Of a DNA stretch of 52,690 nt, positions 34,041 through 41,807 are shown in pieces. Each line of letters opens with the position of its first letter. Positions within the stretch are counted from its first letter, which is position 1. The position numbers and the translations under genes are program-made. The DNA lies in IMG/VR virus record IMGVR_UViG_3300020020_000040, positions 1 to 52,690 of that record; one strand, given 5' to 3'. This DNA is from a virus. The notes below the pieces were generated by a model that ran no database searches, was not told the DNA's origin, and worked only from the letters and a program-made list of their open reading frames with translations.

Positions 34041-34779
34041 TATGGAATGCAGTAGGTCCATCCAAACAACTTGCACCTGACGCTATCGATTGGAGAACGT
34101 AAGCCCTCTCGGCTTCTGTCCTCATGATTGTCAGCAATCTTTTATTCAGTAAAAACTGATCGAGCATATCATGGAAGTCATACAGATCACGGACATGATC
34201 CGCCATCTCATTCACATACAACTTGTTCAGGATCTTTGCTGACTTAGCAGGACCGATACCCGGTAGACCAGGGATGTCATCACTGTTATCACCCATCAAC
34301 ATCTGTTGCCAGAAGTTGAAGTGTGCATCTGGATCTGATACATTCGTCACCTCACCCTTAACAAAGTTATAGTGAATACCTGGAATCTGTAGCAGATCCT
34401 TGTCGATGGATACGATTACATCCCCATCAGCATAAGCAATACCAAGTTCGTCATCAGTCTCGATATCCTGTGCCAGTTCGAAGTGCCACTTCTCTAGCAG
34501 GTATTCCCTGCATAGCTCAAGGTGGGTAGGCACTGGCACATCACGACGAGAGTGCTTATAGTCTGCATAGATGGAGTGGCGAAAGTTATTCCCTCCCCCG
34601 ATCCAGCCCCTATAATCCTGAGTGTTCATGTTATAGAAGATCTGTTCAATGCATTGATTGATCCGACCCTTAGCTACGTAACCCTCTTCAGGGACAGCAC
34701 CTGCTTCCCTCTCTGCTTTGCGTGGTTCACAACTAGCAGCACATCGATAGGCGATGATGTCGCCATCAAGTAGCAGCAT
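34021..34779 (-). CDS. 5'-3' exonuclease of the FEN/Pol I type
   Basis: This 252-aa protein has LLLDGDIIAYRCA at the N-terminus, the acidic ETDDELGIA and SIDKDLLQIPG segments, and the helix-hairpin-helix LPGIGPAKSAKIL after GDNSDDIPG. These are the metal-binding and DNA-binding features of T5/Pol I flap endonucleases. It removes primers and flaps, an activity missing from the phage polymerase. It starts at TAATG overlapping the upstream stop and contains a 15-bp palindrome. Confidence 0.88.
   Translation of the reverse strand: MLLLDGDIIAYRCAASCEPRKAEREAGAVPEEGYVAKGRINQCIEQIFYNMNTQDYRGWIGGGNNFRHSIYADYKHSRRDVPVPTHLELCREYLLEKWHFELAQDIETDDELGIAYADGDVIVSIDKDLLQIPGIHYNFVKGEVTNVSDPDAHFNFWQQMLMGDNSDDIPGLPGIGPAKSAKILNKLYVNEMADHVRDLYDFHDMLDQFLLNKRLLTIMRTEAERAYVLQSIASGASCLDGPTAFHNETCIS
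34140..34154. repeat. 15-bp palindrome inside the FEN gene
   Basis: TTTTATTCAGTAAAA matches the family exactly and encodes L-L-N-K on the minus strand. The identical 15-mer recurs at 36630. Confidence 0.6.
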
Positions 34780-34970
34780 TAATTCTCCGTGAATGGATTC
34801 TCAATAGCTTGCATCACGAAGTATTGAAAGGCGCCTTCAGGCAAGCACTCACGGTAGTAATACTTCCGGATAGTGCTCTGCTGTAGGACATTCCCCGTGA
34901 AGGGGAACGTACCTACATCAACCCAGTCAATACTTTCAGGTGCCTTAAGTAGAGCAGGCACCTGTTTCAT
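34779..34970 (-). CDS. Small hypothetical protein
   Basis: This 63-aa protein (VDWVGTF-like aromatic start, YYYRECLPEGAFQYFVMQAIENPF) overlaps both neighbours by one base. No family was recognised; it belongs to the replication operon by position. Confidence 0.65.
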   Translation of the reverse strand: MKQVPALLKAPESIDWVDVGTFPFTGNVLQQSTIRKYYYRECLPEGAFQYFVMQAIENPFTEN

Positions 34971-35143
34971 TAGACAACCCGCACGATTGCATAACCCTCG
35001 TCGAGCATCGACACCTGGGGCTGGCGTGCGTTACGCTCAATGACACGAGGACGCATCAGCTTACGGACATGTTGACGAGCACGTTCATAGGTGGCGAAGA
35101 CAGCTTTGACGGTACGCTTGTTGTTACGCTTGATGATGTACAT
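34970..35143 (-). CDS. Small basic hypothetical protein
   Basis: This 57-aa, strongly basic protein (MYIIKRNNKRTVKAVFATYERARQ...) starts at 35143, with GGAG 8 nt upstream. An upstream reading in the same frame would overlap the SSB-like gene. The charge suggests nucleic-acid contact, but no motif supports a firm call. Confidence 0.65.
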   Translation of the reverse strand: MYIIKRNNKRTVKAVFATYERARQHVRKLMRPRVIERNARQPQVSMLDEGYAIVRVV

Positions 35144-35147
35144 ATGA

Positions 35148-35663
35148 TTACTCCGACTTGTTAATGAATGCGACGAACTGTTCTGCGACTTCGAGAACAT
35201 CGTCAATGGTGACGTCGTTGCCCTTGGTGTAGGCAACAGCTTGAGCAAGGCACGACTGACGAACGATATTGTTCTGAGTCTTGGCACGTTCCTCAGCAGT
35301 GGGGTAGTTGTTACTCACAGTACCGCGGCCAGTAGCAGTAGCAGGACTGCTAGTACGGGCGGCCCCATCAGTGTTAGCAGTGGGCACCACCGCATCGGCA
35401 GCCAGTGCCACCACGTCCCAATAACCGCGGTCATTTTTTTCCATGCGGAGTCCAATATCATCACCTTTCTTAGCAGCTGCGATAGCAGCATAAACATCAG
35501 GATTTGCATACACCTTATACAAAGATTTACTACCAGTCGAGACACGGCCATCTCGGCCAGTGCTCTTATACGTTACTGCAAGGAACTCCAGATCATCGCC
35601 CTTGCCACTCTTATTTGGCTGGGTCTTGGCTTCAACATCAACGATCGTCCAAACGATATTCAT
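35148..35663 (-). CDS. Putative single-stranded DNA-binding protein
   Basis: This 171-aa protein has an OB-fold-like N-terminal 85 residues (IVWTIVDVEAKTQ, DLEFLAVTYKSTG, RGYWDVVALAADA), a low-complexity Thr/Ala linker, and a C-terminal helix block (NNIVRQSCLAQAVAYTKGND). The layout resembles phage SSB-like proteins, and the gene overlaps the polymerase C-terminal gene by 4 nt. The acidic C-terminal tip typical of SSBs is short (NKSE), so the call is tentative. Confidence 0.55.
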   Translation of the reverse strand: MNIVWTIVDVEAKTQPNKSGKGDDLEFLAVTYKSTGRDGRVSTGSKSLYKVYANPDVYAAIAAAKKGDDIGLRMEKNDRGYWDVVALAADAVVPTANTDGAARTSSPATATGRGTVSNNYPTAEERAKTQNNIVRQSCLAQAVAYTKGNDVTIDDVLEVAEQFVAFINKSE

Positions 35664-36421
35664 TTATTCAATGACTCCATTTCTAAAAGATTACGTCCGA
35701 CCTTTACCTCACCGGGGAAAGGGATAGACATTGTGTACCCGAAGAGTCTCTCTGCTTCGGAAGGGATGCGGTCAAACTCTTCAAGCATAATCTGACCAAC
35801 TGCTTGCGGATCTTTCGAATCAACAACGATTGAATCGTGAACAGTGATAACCATTTTACCATGAATTTTCTCACGTGTCAAGCGTTTTCGTATGTTGACC
35901 CTAGCGATCGCCATTAGATCATTGCCGGTTCCTTGTATTGGTTTGTTAGTAATCTGTTTGAGATCCCACTTCTCTACGTTCTGTCCCTTCCAGTTCTGGT
36001 AGACATTCTTTTTGAATGGCCACTCCCTACCGGTGAAGACAGTCAGCTTACCGTACCTCTCACAATCCTCCACCCACTGCTGATGTGTCTTATCCAGTCC
36101 GTAATACTTCCGATAGAACTTCTCGATAACATCGTTCCAGAAGTCCTGGTCAGTAGACACATGAGAGAAGTCAGGATCATTAGCGAACCCCCATCCAGTA
36201 CCACGAAAGATCACACGGAAGAGAAAGAACTTAGCAACCCTACGGGTAGGCAGATCGAAAGCTACTCGGTTGAGTTCGTGCGTGTCGTCGCCGTTGAGAA
36301 TCTCTTTGATCCCAACAGGATCCTTAGAAAGTTCAACAGCAAGACGCCACTCCAAACCAGCTGCATCAACGTTGACTAGCATCGTAGCGGGCGAGAGCCG
36401 CGGTTGCAGCGGGAAAGACAC
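35660..36421 (-). CDS. Family A DNA polymerase, C-terminal part (motifs A, B, C)
   Basis: This 253-aa protein carries polymerase motif A (VNVDAAGLEWRLAVEL), motif B (RRVAKFFLFRVIFRGTGWG) and motif C (VHDSIVVD), that is the catalytic palm and fingers. The exonuclease and the upstream TGRLSS motif are in a separate gene at 36812-37927. The GTG start lies inside the end of a 74-aa gene in another frame; ATG 36382 (before LVNVDAAG) is an alternative. Upstream in frame is R-T-C-L then a stop codon. With its partner this would be the replicative polymerase, assembled as two chains or joined by splicing. Confidence 0.85.
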   Translation of the reverse strand: MSFPLQPRLSPATMLVNVDAAGLEWRLAVELSKDPVGIKEILNGDDTHELNRVAFDLPTRRVAKFFLFRVIFRGTGWGFANDPDFSHVSTDQDFWNDVIEKFYRKYYGLDKTHQQWVEDCERYGKLTVFTGREWPFKKNVYQNWKGQNVEKWDLKQITNKPIQGTGNDLMAIARVNIRKRLTREKIHGKMVITVHDSIVVDSKDPQAVGQIMLEEFDRIPSEAERLFGYTMSIPFPGEVKVGRNLLEMESLNK

Positions 36422-36590
36422 CAGGCATGTTCTTTACGATCCAGCGCAACTCTTCCACGCACCCCAGCATTTCCGTCACGCCGGCTGCGCCAAGTGTCAC
36501 TAAGACGTCGTCTTCGAATATCTCCCTTGATCTCACGGCATGTGCCATGAGGGCCGCGTCGATCATCGCCTGTGGTATCTCACTCATCAT
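36366..36590 (-). CDS. Small protein inside the split polymerase, second of two
   Basis: This 74-aa protein (EIPQAMIDAALMAHAVRSREIFEDDVLV...) starts at ATGATGAG overlapping the stop of the 79-aa gene and ends within the polymerase C-terminal gene, which it overlaps by 56 nt. It is helical and acidic in the middle with no homing-endonuclease motif. Unknown function. Confidence 0.55.
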   Translation of the reverse strand: MMSEIPQAMIDAALMAHAVRSREIFEDDVLVTLGAAGVTEMLGCVEELRWIVKNMPGVFPAATAALARYDASQR

Positions 36591-36819
36591 CACCACCCTT
36601 CCATCGTTTCATTGATTCCTTGCGCAGATTTTTATTCAGTAAAATCTTTTCAGCCGCGACCTTAAGTGCTGCATCAGGGAAGTTCTTCAGTGCCTTGATC
36701 TCTTTATCCCGATCAGCTACTTCTACTGTCAGTCGATTGATCAGGTACCTCTGATCCTTGATAGTCTGTTGCAACTTCTCAAAGGTATCTCGCCTGATTG
36801 TGGTTAGCTCATCACTCAT
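36580..36819 (-). CDS. Coiled-coil protein inside the split polymerase, first of two
   Basis: This 79-aa protein is an almost continuous coiled coil (TIRRDTFEKLQQTIKDQRYL, LTVEVADRDKEIKALKNF) with a basic C-terminal end. Its ATG overlaps the stop of the polymerase N-terminal gene (ATGAGTGA), so translation is coupled. It carries a 15-bp palindrome. A bridging role between the two polymerase halves is a speculation worth testing. Confidence 0.6.
   Translation of the reverse strand: MSDELTTIRRDTFEKLQQTIKDQRYLINRLTVEVADRDKEIKALKNFPDAALKVAAEKILLNKNLRKESMKRWKGGDDE
36630..36644. repeat. 15-bp palindrome inside the coiled-coil gene
   Basis: TTTTATTCAGTAAAA is identical to the copy at 34140 and again encodes L-L-N-K. 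Confidence 0.6.
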
Positions 36820-37927
36820 ACCTGCTTATGCAGCATAGCTGTGCTGTCTCCGATAGGTTCTGACAGTTAGGTCCATTGGAACTCAGCCTGCCTGTGTCAG
36901 TGACACACAGGTTGAAGTTCGTATAGATATACTCATGGCCATAGCCACCAACATCTTGCTTGTTAGGTAGCCCTTCTAGGTAAGTGTTGATCTCTTTCTG
37001 TAGAGCACGGATCTGTTTAAGATCAGCGATGAGTTCATCACCACCCAGCTTAGATAGAGTGTCGTCGTCAGTAGACCATCTACCTCCAGGAGTCCTGGCA
37101 ATAGGCTCATATCTTCGAGGAAACTGTACATCATACTCCTCCCACTGGAACTTAACCTGTCCTGCCTTAGCACCAGTCTTGTAGTGACCTATCGGTACCT
37201 GTCGCTTCCGCTTAATCGATCCACCAAAGAGTAAAGCAGCAAGCTGATCCGGAGAACCCCAATTGAAATCAGGTATCCCGTGCACAGCAAAATGCTTATC
37301 AAATAATCCTTGAACCTTGGTCTTTGCTTCCGCAGCGAGAGCCAGGCTTTTCGCACGATCATATCGAATCCCATTACGTTCCATTTCAAACAGAACGAGT
37401 ATGTCCTCGCATCCCAATTCGAACAGAGGCATCTGTCGTTCAGGTACGATGTCCATATCGAAGAGCTTCCTGGTAAGGACCACGTCTTGATGCAGATATT
37501 CCATCAGCTTATCAAGCGGTACCTCACTGGTCAGCTTACCCTTGTTCCAGTATTCTTCCTTCACGAAATCCAGCTTACGTTCGCTGAGATATCGGAAGGC
37601 CATGTCATCTAGGCTAGGGTAGGGATTGGTCATCCCGTTAACAAGGAAGTCTGCGTACTGCAGGTCATAGATCTTGACCCCGGAAATGTCAATGCCTATG
37701 TTGACTAGCCAGTGCATGTCGAACTTAGCATTGAACAAGACCATCAGGTCACAGGCATACACACACTCCTGAAGGATCCGTAGTTCATCAGCAGATGGGG
37801 TGACTGTGAAGATAGGACCATCACCGATCTGATAACCGACCGCAATAACAAAGTTGCGTGGGTCTGTCCACGCCCCTCTGTTATGCGACTCAGTCTCTAT
37901 GTCAAGGGTTAGGACCGTTCTGTCCAT
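36812..37927 (-). CDS. Family A DNA polymerase, N-terminal part (exonuclease and thumb)
   Basis: This 371-aa protein has the 3'-5' exonuclease motifs (LTLDIETESHN, LMVLFNAKFDMHWL, YLHQDVVLTRKLF), then a thumb region, and reaches TDTGRLSSNGPNCQNL, the palm motif that normally runs into motif A about 20-30 residues later. Instead it ends with 13 unrelated residues and a stop. The rest of the polymerase is encoded 390 nt downstream. It retains proofreading residues and must pair with the downstream gene to be a polymerase. Confidence 0.88.
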   Translation of the reverse strand: MDRTVLTLDIETESHNRGAWTDPRNFVIAVGYQIGDGPIFTVTPSADELRILQECVYACDLMVLFNAKFDMHWLVNIGIDISGVKIYDLQYADFLVNGMTNPYPSLDDMAFRYLSERKLDFVKEEYWNKGKLTSEVPLDKLMEYLHQDVVLTRKLFDMDIVPERQMPLFELGCEDILVLFEMERNGIRYDRAKSLALAAEAKTKVQGLFDKHFAVHGIPDFNWGSPDQLAALLFGGSIKRKRQVPIGHYKTGAKAGQVKFQWEEYDVQFPRRYEPIARTPGGRWSTDDDTLSKLGGDELIADLKQIRALQKEINTYLEGLPNKQDVGGYGHEYIYTNFNLCVTDTGRLSSNGPNCQNLSETAQLCCISRYE

Positions 37928-38093
37928 CGTAATACTGGTTGCTTTTTAGAATAGCTAGTGCCATCTCAAGCTTCTCTTTTACTTCATTGAATCGACCAGC
38001 AGTTCTCCAGAACAAGGGTCCAGTATTCTTAATATAGATATCCAAATAGTCCACTGCCTCAGTGTAACCATTGACTTGCTTTTCATCAGGCAA
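37902..38093 (-). CDS. Small hypothetical protein
   Basis: This 63-aa protein has a TTG start, supported by GGAGG 5 nt upstream. It is helical (TEAVDYLDIYIKNTG, RFNEVKEKLEMALAIL) and lies between helicase and polymerase, overlapping the polymerase start by 26 nt. Unknown function. Confidence 0.65.
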   Translation of the reverse strand: MPDEKQVNGYTEAVDYLDIYIKNTGPLFWRTAGRFNEVKEKLEMALAILKSNQYYDGQNGPNP

Positions 38094-38105
38094 AATAACC
38101 TCCGG

Positions 38106-39320
38106 TCAAATGTCTTCGAACTGTTGCTTGGCAGCACGGATGAGTACATCACCCTTGAAGTGTCGATAGTTCTCTTCACTTTGATCATCGCCAATCAACT
38201 TGTTCTTAAGGATAGCTAGACCGCGCAGGTTCTGCTGCCCGAATCCACCATCAGATCCAATACCAACAATGAAGTCAGCCTCTGCTGTCTTACCTGTCTT
38301 GCTGTTCGCCACGTTAGCCATGGAAAGGTACCGCTGACCTTCTCCAGTAGCATCCGCTTGACATACACCAATGACAGGACAGAACCTCTTTGCCAACTCA
38401 CGTGCCCAGATGTAGATTTTACCGAGTCGAATGTCCTCACGGTCTGAATAGAACCCGTCGATTTTATCAAGCTGATCGAACACAATGAGTGATGGCTTGA
38501 ACTTCTCGCACATCGCCTCAACCAAGTAGCGGCTGATTACAGCCGAGTCCTTGATCTTGATCTTATCTTGGGTCAGGTTAATGTACTGCTGTTCACTGGC
38601 ACCTAGATTCTTTTCCAGTTCCTGAACAGTCTTGCCAAGTACGGATTGGTACATCCGTAGCTGCATCTTACCACCCTGCTCTTCGTTGTTGAAGTAGATG
38701 ATAGGACCAGCGTCTGGCTTCAGTTGAGTACCCATGAATCCAACCTCACTCGCCAGCATGCAGGACTTGCCTACCTCTGGACGAGCGAAGAAGAATCCGA
38801 AGTCACCCACTCGCAGAGAACCCAGTGCTTTGTTGAGAACCTTCAGTCTCCAACGCAAGCCAGGTGTTTGCTTCTGCTCAAGCAGGATCTTTTGCAGCGA
38901 GGAATTTACAAACTCAAATTCAGAATTGGGTAGTGGTGATTCAAGCTTTGCCGCAAGGGATACTATGTCGGCGATGTTCTTCTTACCGAGTGATGCTTCG
39001 TATGCAGTGACTGAGAGTTCCTCTAGCAGCTTGGTAGTCTTGAACTTCTCAAGCAATGCCTTGACATTCTCATCCACCTGCACCGACTGCATCGATGCAA
39101 ACGTTAGTTGTAGTACGCCCTTGGGATCAGACATGGACGCCAATGCAGAGGCGGCCAAAGAAGAGAGTGGAACATCATCGACACTATCCTTATGGATCTT
39201 GTCGAGATGCTTAAGGATTCCCTTACCTTCGTCGGTAAACTCGTCAGGCTTGAGGTAGTTACGGTACGAGTTATAGGAGTCCTTTGATAGCAGAGCCTTC
39301 AGTACAATTGTTTCAAGCAC
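38106..39320 (-). CDS. DnaB-like replicative helicase
   Basis: This 404-aa protein has a helical N-terminal domain and a RecA-type core: Walker A FFFARPEVGKSCMLA (~residues 175-190), Walker B LIVFDQLDKIDG, and motif IAQ/GVCQADATGEG. These fit the hexameric 5'-3' helicase that unwinds the fork; no primase domain is fused, and a separate primase gene lies upstream. The start is GTG overlapping the thyX stop. The C-terminus keeps the KNKLIGDD-type Arg/Lys end of DnaB-like proteins. Confidence 0.88.
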   Translation of the reverse strand: MLETIVLKALLSKDSYNSYRNYLKPDEFTDEGKGILKHLDKIHKDSVDDVPLSSLAASALASMSDPKGVLQLTFASMQSVQVDENVKALLEKFKTTKLLEELSVTAYEASLGKKNIADIVSLAAKLESPLPNSEFEFVNSSLQKILLEQKQTPGLRWRLKVLNKALGSLRVGDFGFFFARPEVGKSCMLASEVGFMGTQLKPDAGPIIYFNNEEQGGKMQLRMYQSVLGKTVQELEKNLGASEQQYINLTQDKIKIKDSAVISRYLVEAMCEKFKPSLIVFDQLDKIDGFYSDREDIRLGKIYIWARELAKRFCPVIGVCQADATGEGQRYLSMANVANSKTGKTAEADFIVGIGSDGGFGQQNLRGLAILKNKLIGDDQSEENYRHFKGDVLIRAAKQQFEDI

Positions 39321-39987
39321 TTAGTTCATTAAGGTTATCTTTGAAGTGGAACACAGAGTACGGAGCCAGCGGCTCGATGAGCGCAAGCATTTGTTCTGCT
39401 ACCTCACGGATCTCCTTCTGTGCGTGAGCATGCAGACGTAGGCGCAGGAAGTGGAACAGGTTATGGAGATCCACAGTACAGTAGAACCGTGTCATGATAG
39501 ACACAGGCAGCACGGTACGTGCGTACTCCCTTGACACACCAGCATCAAGCAATTCTGAATACAAACTATACGCAGAATCTTGGTGTTGTTTAATAACAAC
39601 CAACCAATCTTGATCTACAACACCATCACCAGACATCTGCTTGTTGCCCTTAGCTTGAGTAGGCAACACATCTGGTGTAAAGAAATCACTGGGCAATTGT
39701 GTATAGCGCGCACTGACTTCGTTGTAGCTGAAGGTACGATGACGCATGAACTGGCGCGCAATGAAGATGGGACATTGCACATGGAATGTGAACACCGCCG
39801 CCTCGAAAGGCGACGTATGTTTATTCACCATAAGATACTTGATAAGCTTACTATCTTTCTCTTCCGATTGTACTGTGCTATCGTTAGCATAGCTAACTCT
39901 AGCTGCTCTTACAATCTCTTTATCCAATGTCCAATCAACCGGTTTGTTTACCGGTTGTATGTAACTAATCAATTCTACACTACTCAT
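39313..39987 (-). CDS. thyX: Flavin-dependent thymidylate synthase
   Basis: This 224-aa protein has the ThyX signature RHRTFSYNEVSARY at residues 82-95, with the surrounding ARQFMRHR and an Arg/His-rich C-terminal part (FLRLRLHAHAQKEI). It makes dTMP from dUMP using FADH2 and methylene-tetrahydrofolate. ATG 39987 is chosen because AGGA lies 7 nt upstream. It is the first gene after the internal sigma-70 promoter. Confidence 0.95.
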   Translation of the reverse strand: MSSVELISYIQPVNKPVDWTLDKEIVRAARVSYANDSTVQSEEKDSKLIKYLMVNKHTSPFEAAVFTFHVQCPIFIARQFMRHRTFSYNEVSARYTQLPSDFFTPDVLPTQAKGNKQMSGDGVVDQDWLVVIKQHQDSAYSLYSELLDAGVSREYARTVLPVSIMTRFYCTVDLHNLFHFLRLRLHAHAQKEIREVAEQMLALIEPLAPYSVFHFKDNLNELSA

Positions 39988-40019
39988 ATTTATCCTATAA
40001 CAATTCTTTCTATACAACT

Positions 40020-40048
40020 ATTATAGCAGTACAGTGAAAAGATGTCAA
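40020..40048 (-). promoter_or_regulatory. Consensus sigma-70 promoter upstream of thyX
   Basis: On the minus strand TTGACA (40048-40043) and TATAAT (40025-40020) are exact consensus, 17 bp apart, with TG one base before the -10 (extended -10). Transcription would start near 40013. It sits in the only sizeable gap of the long leftward operon and should drive thyX, helicase, polymerase and RNR genes. Confidence 0.9.
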
Positions 40049-40054
40049 GCATCT

Positions 40055-40609
40055 TTACATAACTTTACAGTGAACCTTGTCTGTGAACGTACAGACTGTG
40101 TCATTGACGTGGTTCCATGTCATACAGTAGTCATACATTGTAGGATTTACACGGTGTAATCCTCTCGGCTGGTTGCGCATGTCCAGACGCATCTGTACCT
40201 GGGTTCCACCGAACCAGTCCAGGTTAACAGTACCTTCCTCTATGAACCCATACACCGCGAACAGCCGGTCTAATGGGGGCACAGTCGTTATCATCACACT
40301 CTCTTGGTGTGTGTACAGGGCAGTCAAGAAAGCCGCCTTAAACAGTGCCTGACGGGCTGCAAACGCCTCTCTCCTGTTGCCAGTGACAGCCAACCGTTCA
40401 AACATACACTCATCACCCAGTACCACACGGATAGATGCACCTACCCTACCGTAATCGTCCTTCGTGTAGTATAGTGCAGTATTCTCAGCCTCATCTATAT
40501 CCTCTAATTCTATGACCATTGGTCTGTTGTGGTGAGAATAAGCCTTCTTGCGTAGTTCAACGACCCGACTGCGGTCCTCGCTGGTTACTGCAAGATGGAC
40601 TTTGTTCAC
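40055..40609 (-). CDS. GNAT/FeeM-like N-acyltransferase
   Basis: This 184-aa protein has the plan of the acyl-homoserine-lactone/N-acyl-amino-acid synthase branch of GNAT enzymes: VVELRKKAYSHH at the N-terminus, DEAENTALYYTKDDYGRVGASIRVVLGD, ERLAVTGNRRE followed by a long helix, then PPLDRLFAVYGFIEEG. Such enzymes transfer acyl groups from acyl-ACP or acyl-CoA to amines. GTG 40609 overlaps the stop of the barrel gene, with AGGTGG 8 nt upstream. The coupling suggests that this enzyme and the barrel work together, perhaps in envelope modification. Confidence 0.65.
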   Translation of the reverse strand: MNKVHLAVTSEDRSRVVELRKKAYSHHNRPMVIELEDIDEAENTALYYTKDDYGRVGASIRVVLGDECMFERLAVTGNRREAFAARQALFKAAFLTALYTHQESVMITTVPPLDRLFAVYGFIEEGTVNLDWFGGTQVQMRLDMRNQPRGLHRVNPTMYDYCMTWNHVNDTVCTFTDKVHCKVM

Positions 40610-41112
40610 CAGAAACGCCACCTAAGTTGCACTGCCACCATCGGATCGTTACCACCGACCTTGATTGGTTGAGCAAGCAACACCAGTTCAGCACGCCACA
40701 TATTGACAATGAACTCCGGTGCCACGATGGGCATCACAATACTCTTGTAACCTGTAGCGCCGCCAACCGCCAGCCCGAGTTGGAATGGTCCTACGCGACC
40801 GGTCTTCCACTCTTTCGCAATGTACAGGCTCTGCTTGTCATGACTGTTCCGATAGGTACCGAACATCATACCATACAACGGACCCTCATCCACCCGGATA
40901 CCAAACCCGACGTTGTTCTGTACGTATGGTTTGCCAGTGGTCGAACTGATATCACTGCCGTAGTGCTGTGACAGGAAGCCACTCATGAAGGTGATGTTGG
41001 CACCTGCTGCCTTCGACTCACCGCACCATGCGATTGCATAGACAGCAAGGAAGATAATCAGGACATACATAAAGATCTTACCAGGCCGAGGATTAACATC
41101 ACGCTTGTTCAT
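40606..41112 (-). CDS. PagP-like outer-membrane beta-barrel
   Basis: This 168-aa protein has an N-terminal hydrophobic export segment (residues ~12-29) and then an 8-strand-barrel-like sequence ending in an aromatic residue (RWRFW). It parallels PagP lipid A palmitoyltransferase: SQHYG, NVGFGIRVDEGPLYGMMF, YRNSHDKQ, GPFQLGLAVGGATGYK, a Pro-containing strand VMPIVAPEF. PagP needs His33, Asp76 and Ser77; here H50 and S90 remain while Asp is N89. It may acylate lipid A or act as a non-enzymatic barrel. Homology is judged from pattern only. Confidence 0.6.
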   Translation of the reverse strand: MNKRDVNPRPGKIFMYVLIIFLAVYAIAWCGESKAAGANITFMSGFLSQHYGSDISSTTGKPYVQNNVGFGIRVDEGPLYGMMFGTYRNSHDKQSLYIAKEWKTGRVGPFQLGLAVGGATGYKSIVMPIVAPEFIVNMWRAELVLLAQPIKVGGNDPMVAVQLRWRFW

Positions 41113-41807
41113 AATACCAGAAACTCCTTGATTTGTTCGTCGTTGTAATCCTTTGGATCCTTCAACGAATATATAACGTCACAACTAGGTAGGAATAGTG
41201 ACAAGGTACACGACAGGTCAATGGCATCGAGATACTTGTCAGCATCTAGCCAAATCGTGACGCTATTAAAGCCACTAACAAACTTTGTACCGACAGCAGA
41301 GAGGACAGAGCCAAACAAGCACAGACAGGGAAGATGCCGAGCGACTTTAATACCAGACACAATGTCTTCAACCAACACAAGGCTAGAACTACTGTTGCCA
41401 GCATATTCATTGAGAGTAGGAACCAGACTATCATGTGGCTTACTCCCGTAGCTGCGTGTCTTGGGCTTACGTCCATCCACTGCCCTGAATTCCATGAACC
41501 CTTTTACTGAGTAAAAATGTTTGCCAGTAACCCTGTCCATCTTGAAGTGGGTGTTAATCTCTTGGTCTGTTAGACCGTAAGACTTGAGCCACTCATAGTT
41601 CTGTGTCCCCCTGATTGGGACTTCAATGGTGTTAGGAAATACTACCTCATCATCATCTTCCAATACTTTAGGAGTGAAGATCCGCCCACTCTTATGATAT
41701 CCACAAGAGAAGCAGTGATACCCACCATCAGGATAGGTGACTAGGTTATCACCAGACCTATCCTTACCGTGGTCTCTACATCTCGGACATGGACTCTTAA
41801 CTTTCTT
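41109..41807 (-). CDS. DNA primase with N-terminal zinc finger and Toprim domain, start unresolved
   Basis: The open frame gives 232 residues. KSPCPRCRDHGKDRSG and GGYHCFSCGYHKSG form a four-Cys primase zinc finger, followed by a T7-gp4-like linker and a Toprim core (LVLVEDIVSGIKVARH with the catalytic Glu; WLDADKYLDA with the DxD). It primes Okazaki fragments. No ATG, GTG or TTG lies between the in-frame stop (41808-41810) and the zinc finger; only TTG 41663 starts a shorter form without the finger. The full-length form therefore needs a rare start, a +1 frameshift from the upstream gene, or a sequence correction. Confidence 0.82.
   Translation of the reverse strand, partial: KKVKSPCPRCRDHGKDRSGDNLVTYPDGGYHCFSCGYHKSGRIFTPKVLEDDDEVVFPNTIEVPIRGTQNYEWLKSYGLTDQEINTHFKMDRVTGKHFYSVKGFMEFRAVDGRKPKTRSYGSKPHDSLVPTLNEYAGNSSSSLVLVEDIVSGIKVARHLPCLCLFGSVLSAVGTKFVSGFNSVTIWLDADKYLDAIDLSCTLSLFLPSCDVIYSLKDPKDYNDEQIKEFLVL
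41502..41516. repeat. 15-bp palindrome inside the primase gene
   Basis: TTTTACTGAGTAAAA matches the family exactly; here it encodes F-Y-S-V-K, a different reading phase from the L-L-N-K copies. Confidence 0.6.

Noticed and set aside
36812-36870. Split intein at the polymerase break (ending ...CCISRYE)
   Set aside because: The C-terminal gene does not begin with an intein C-terminal block (no His-Asn before a Cys/Ser/Thr), and only about six residues could be N-intein.
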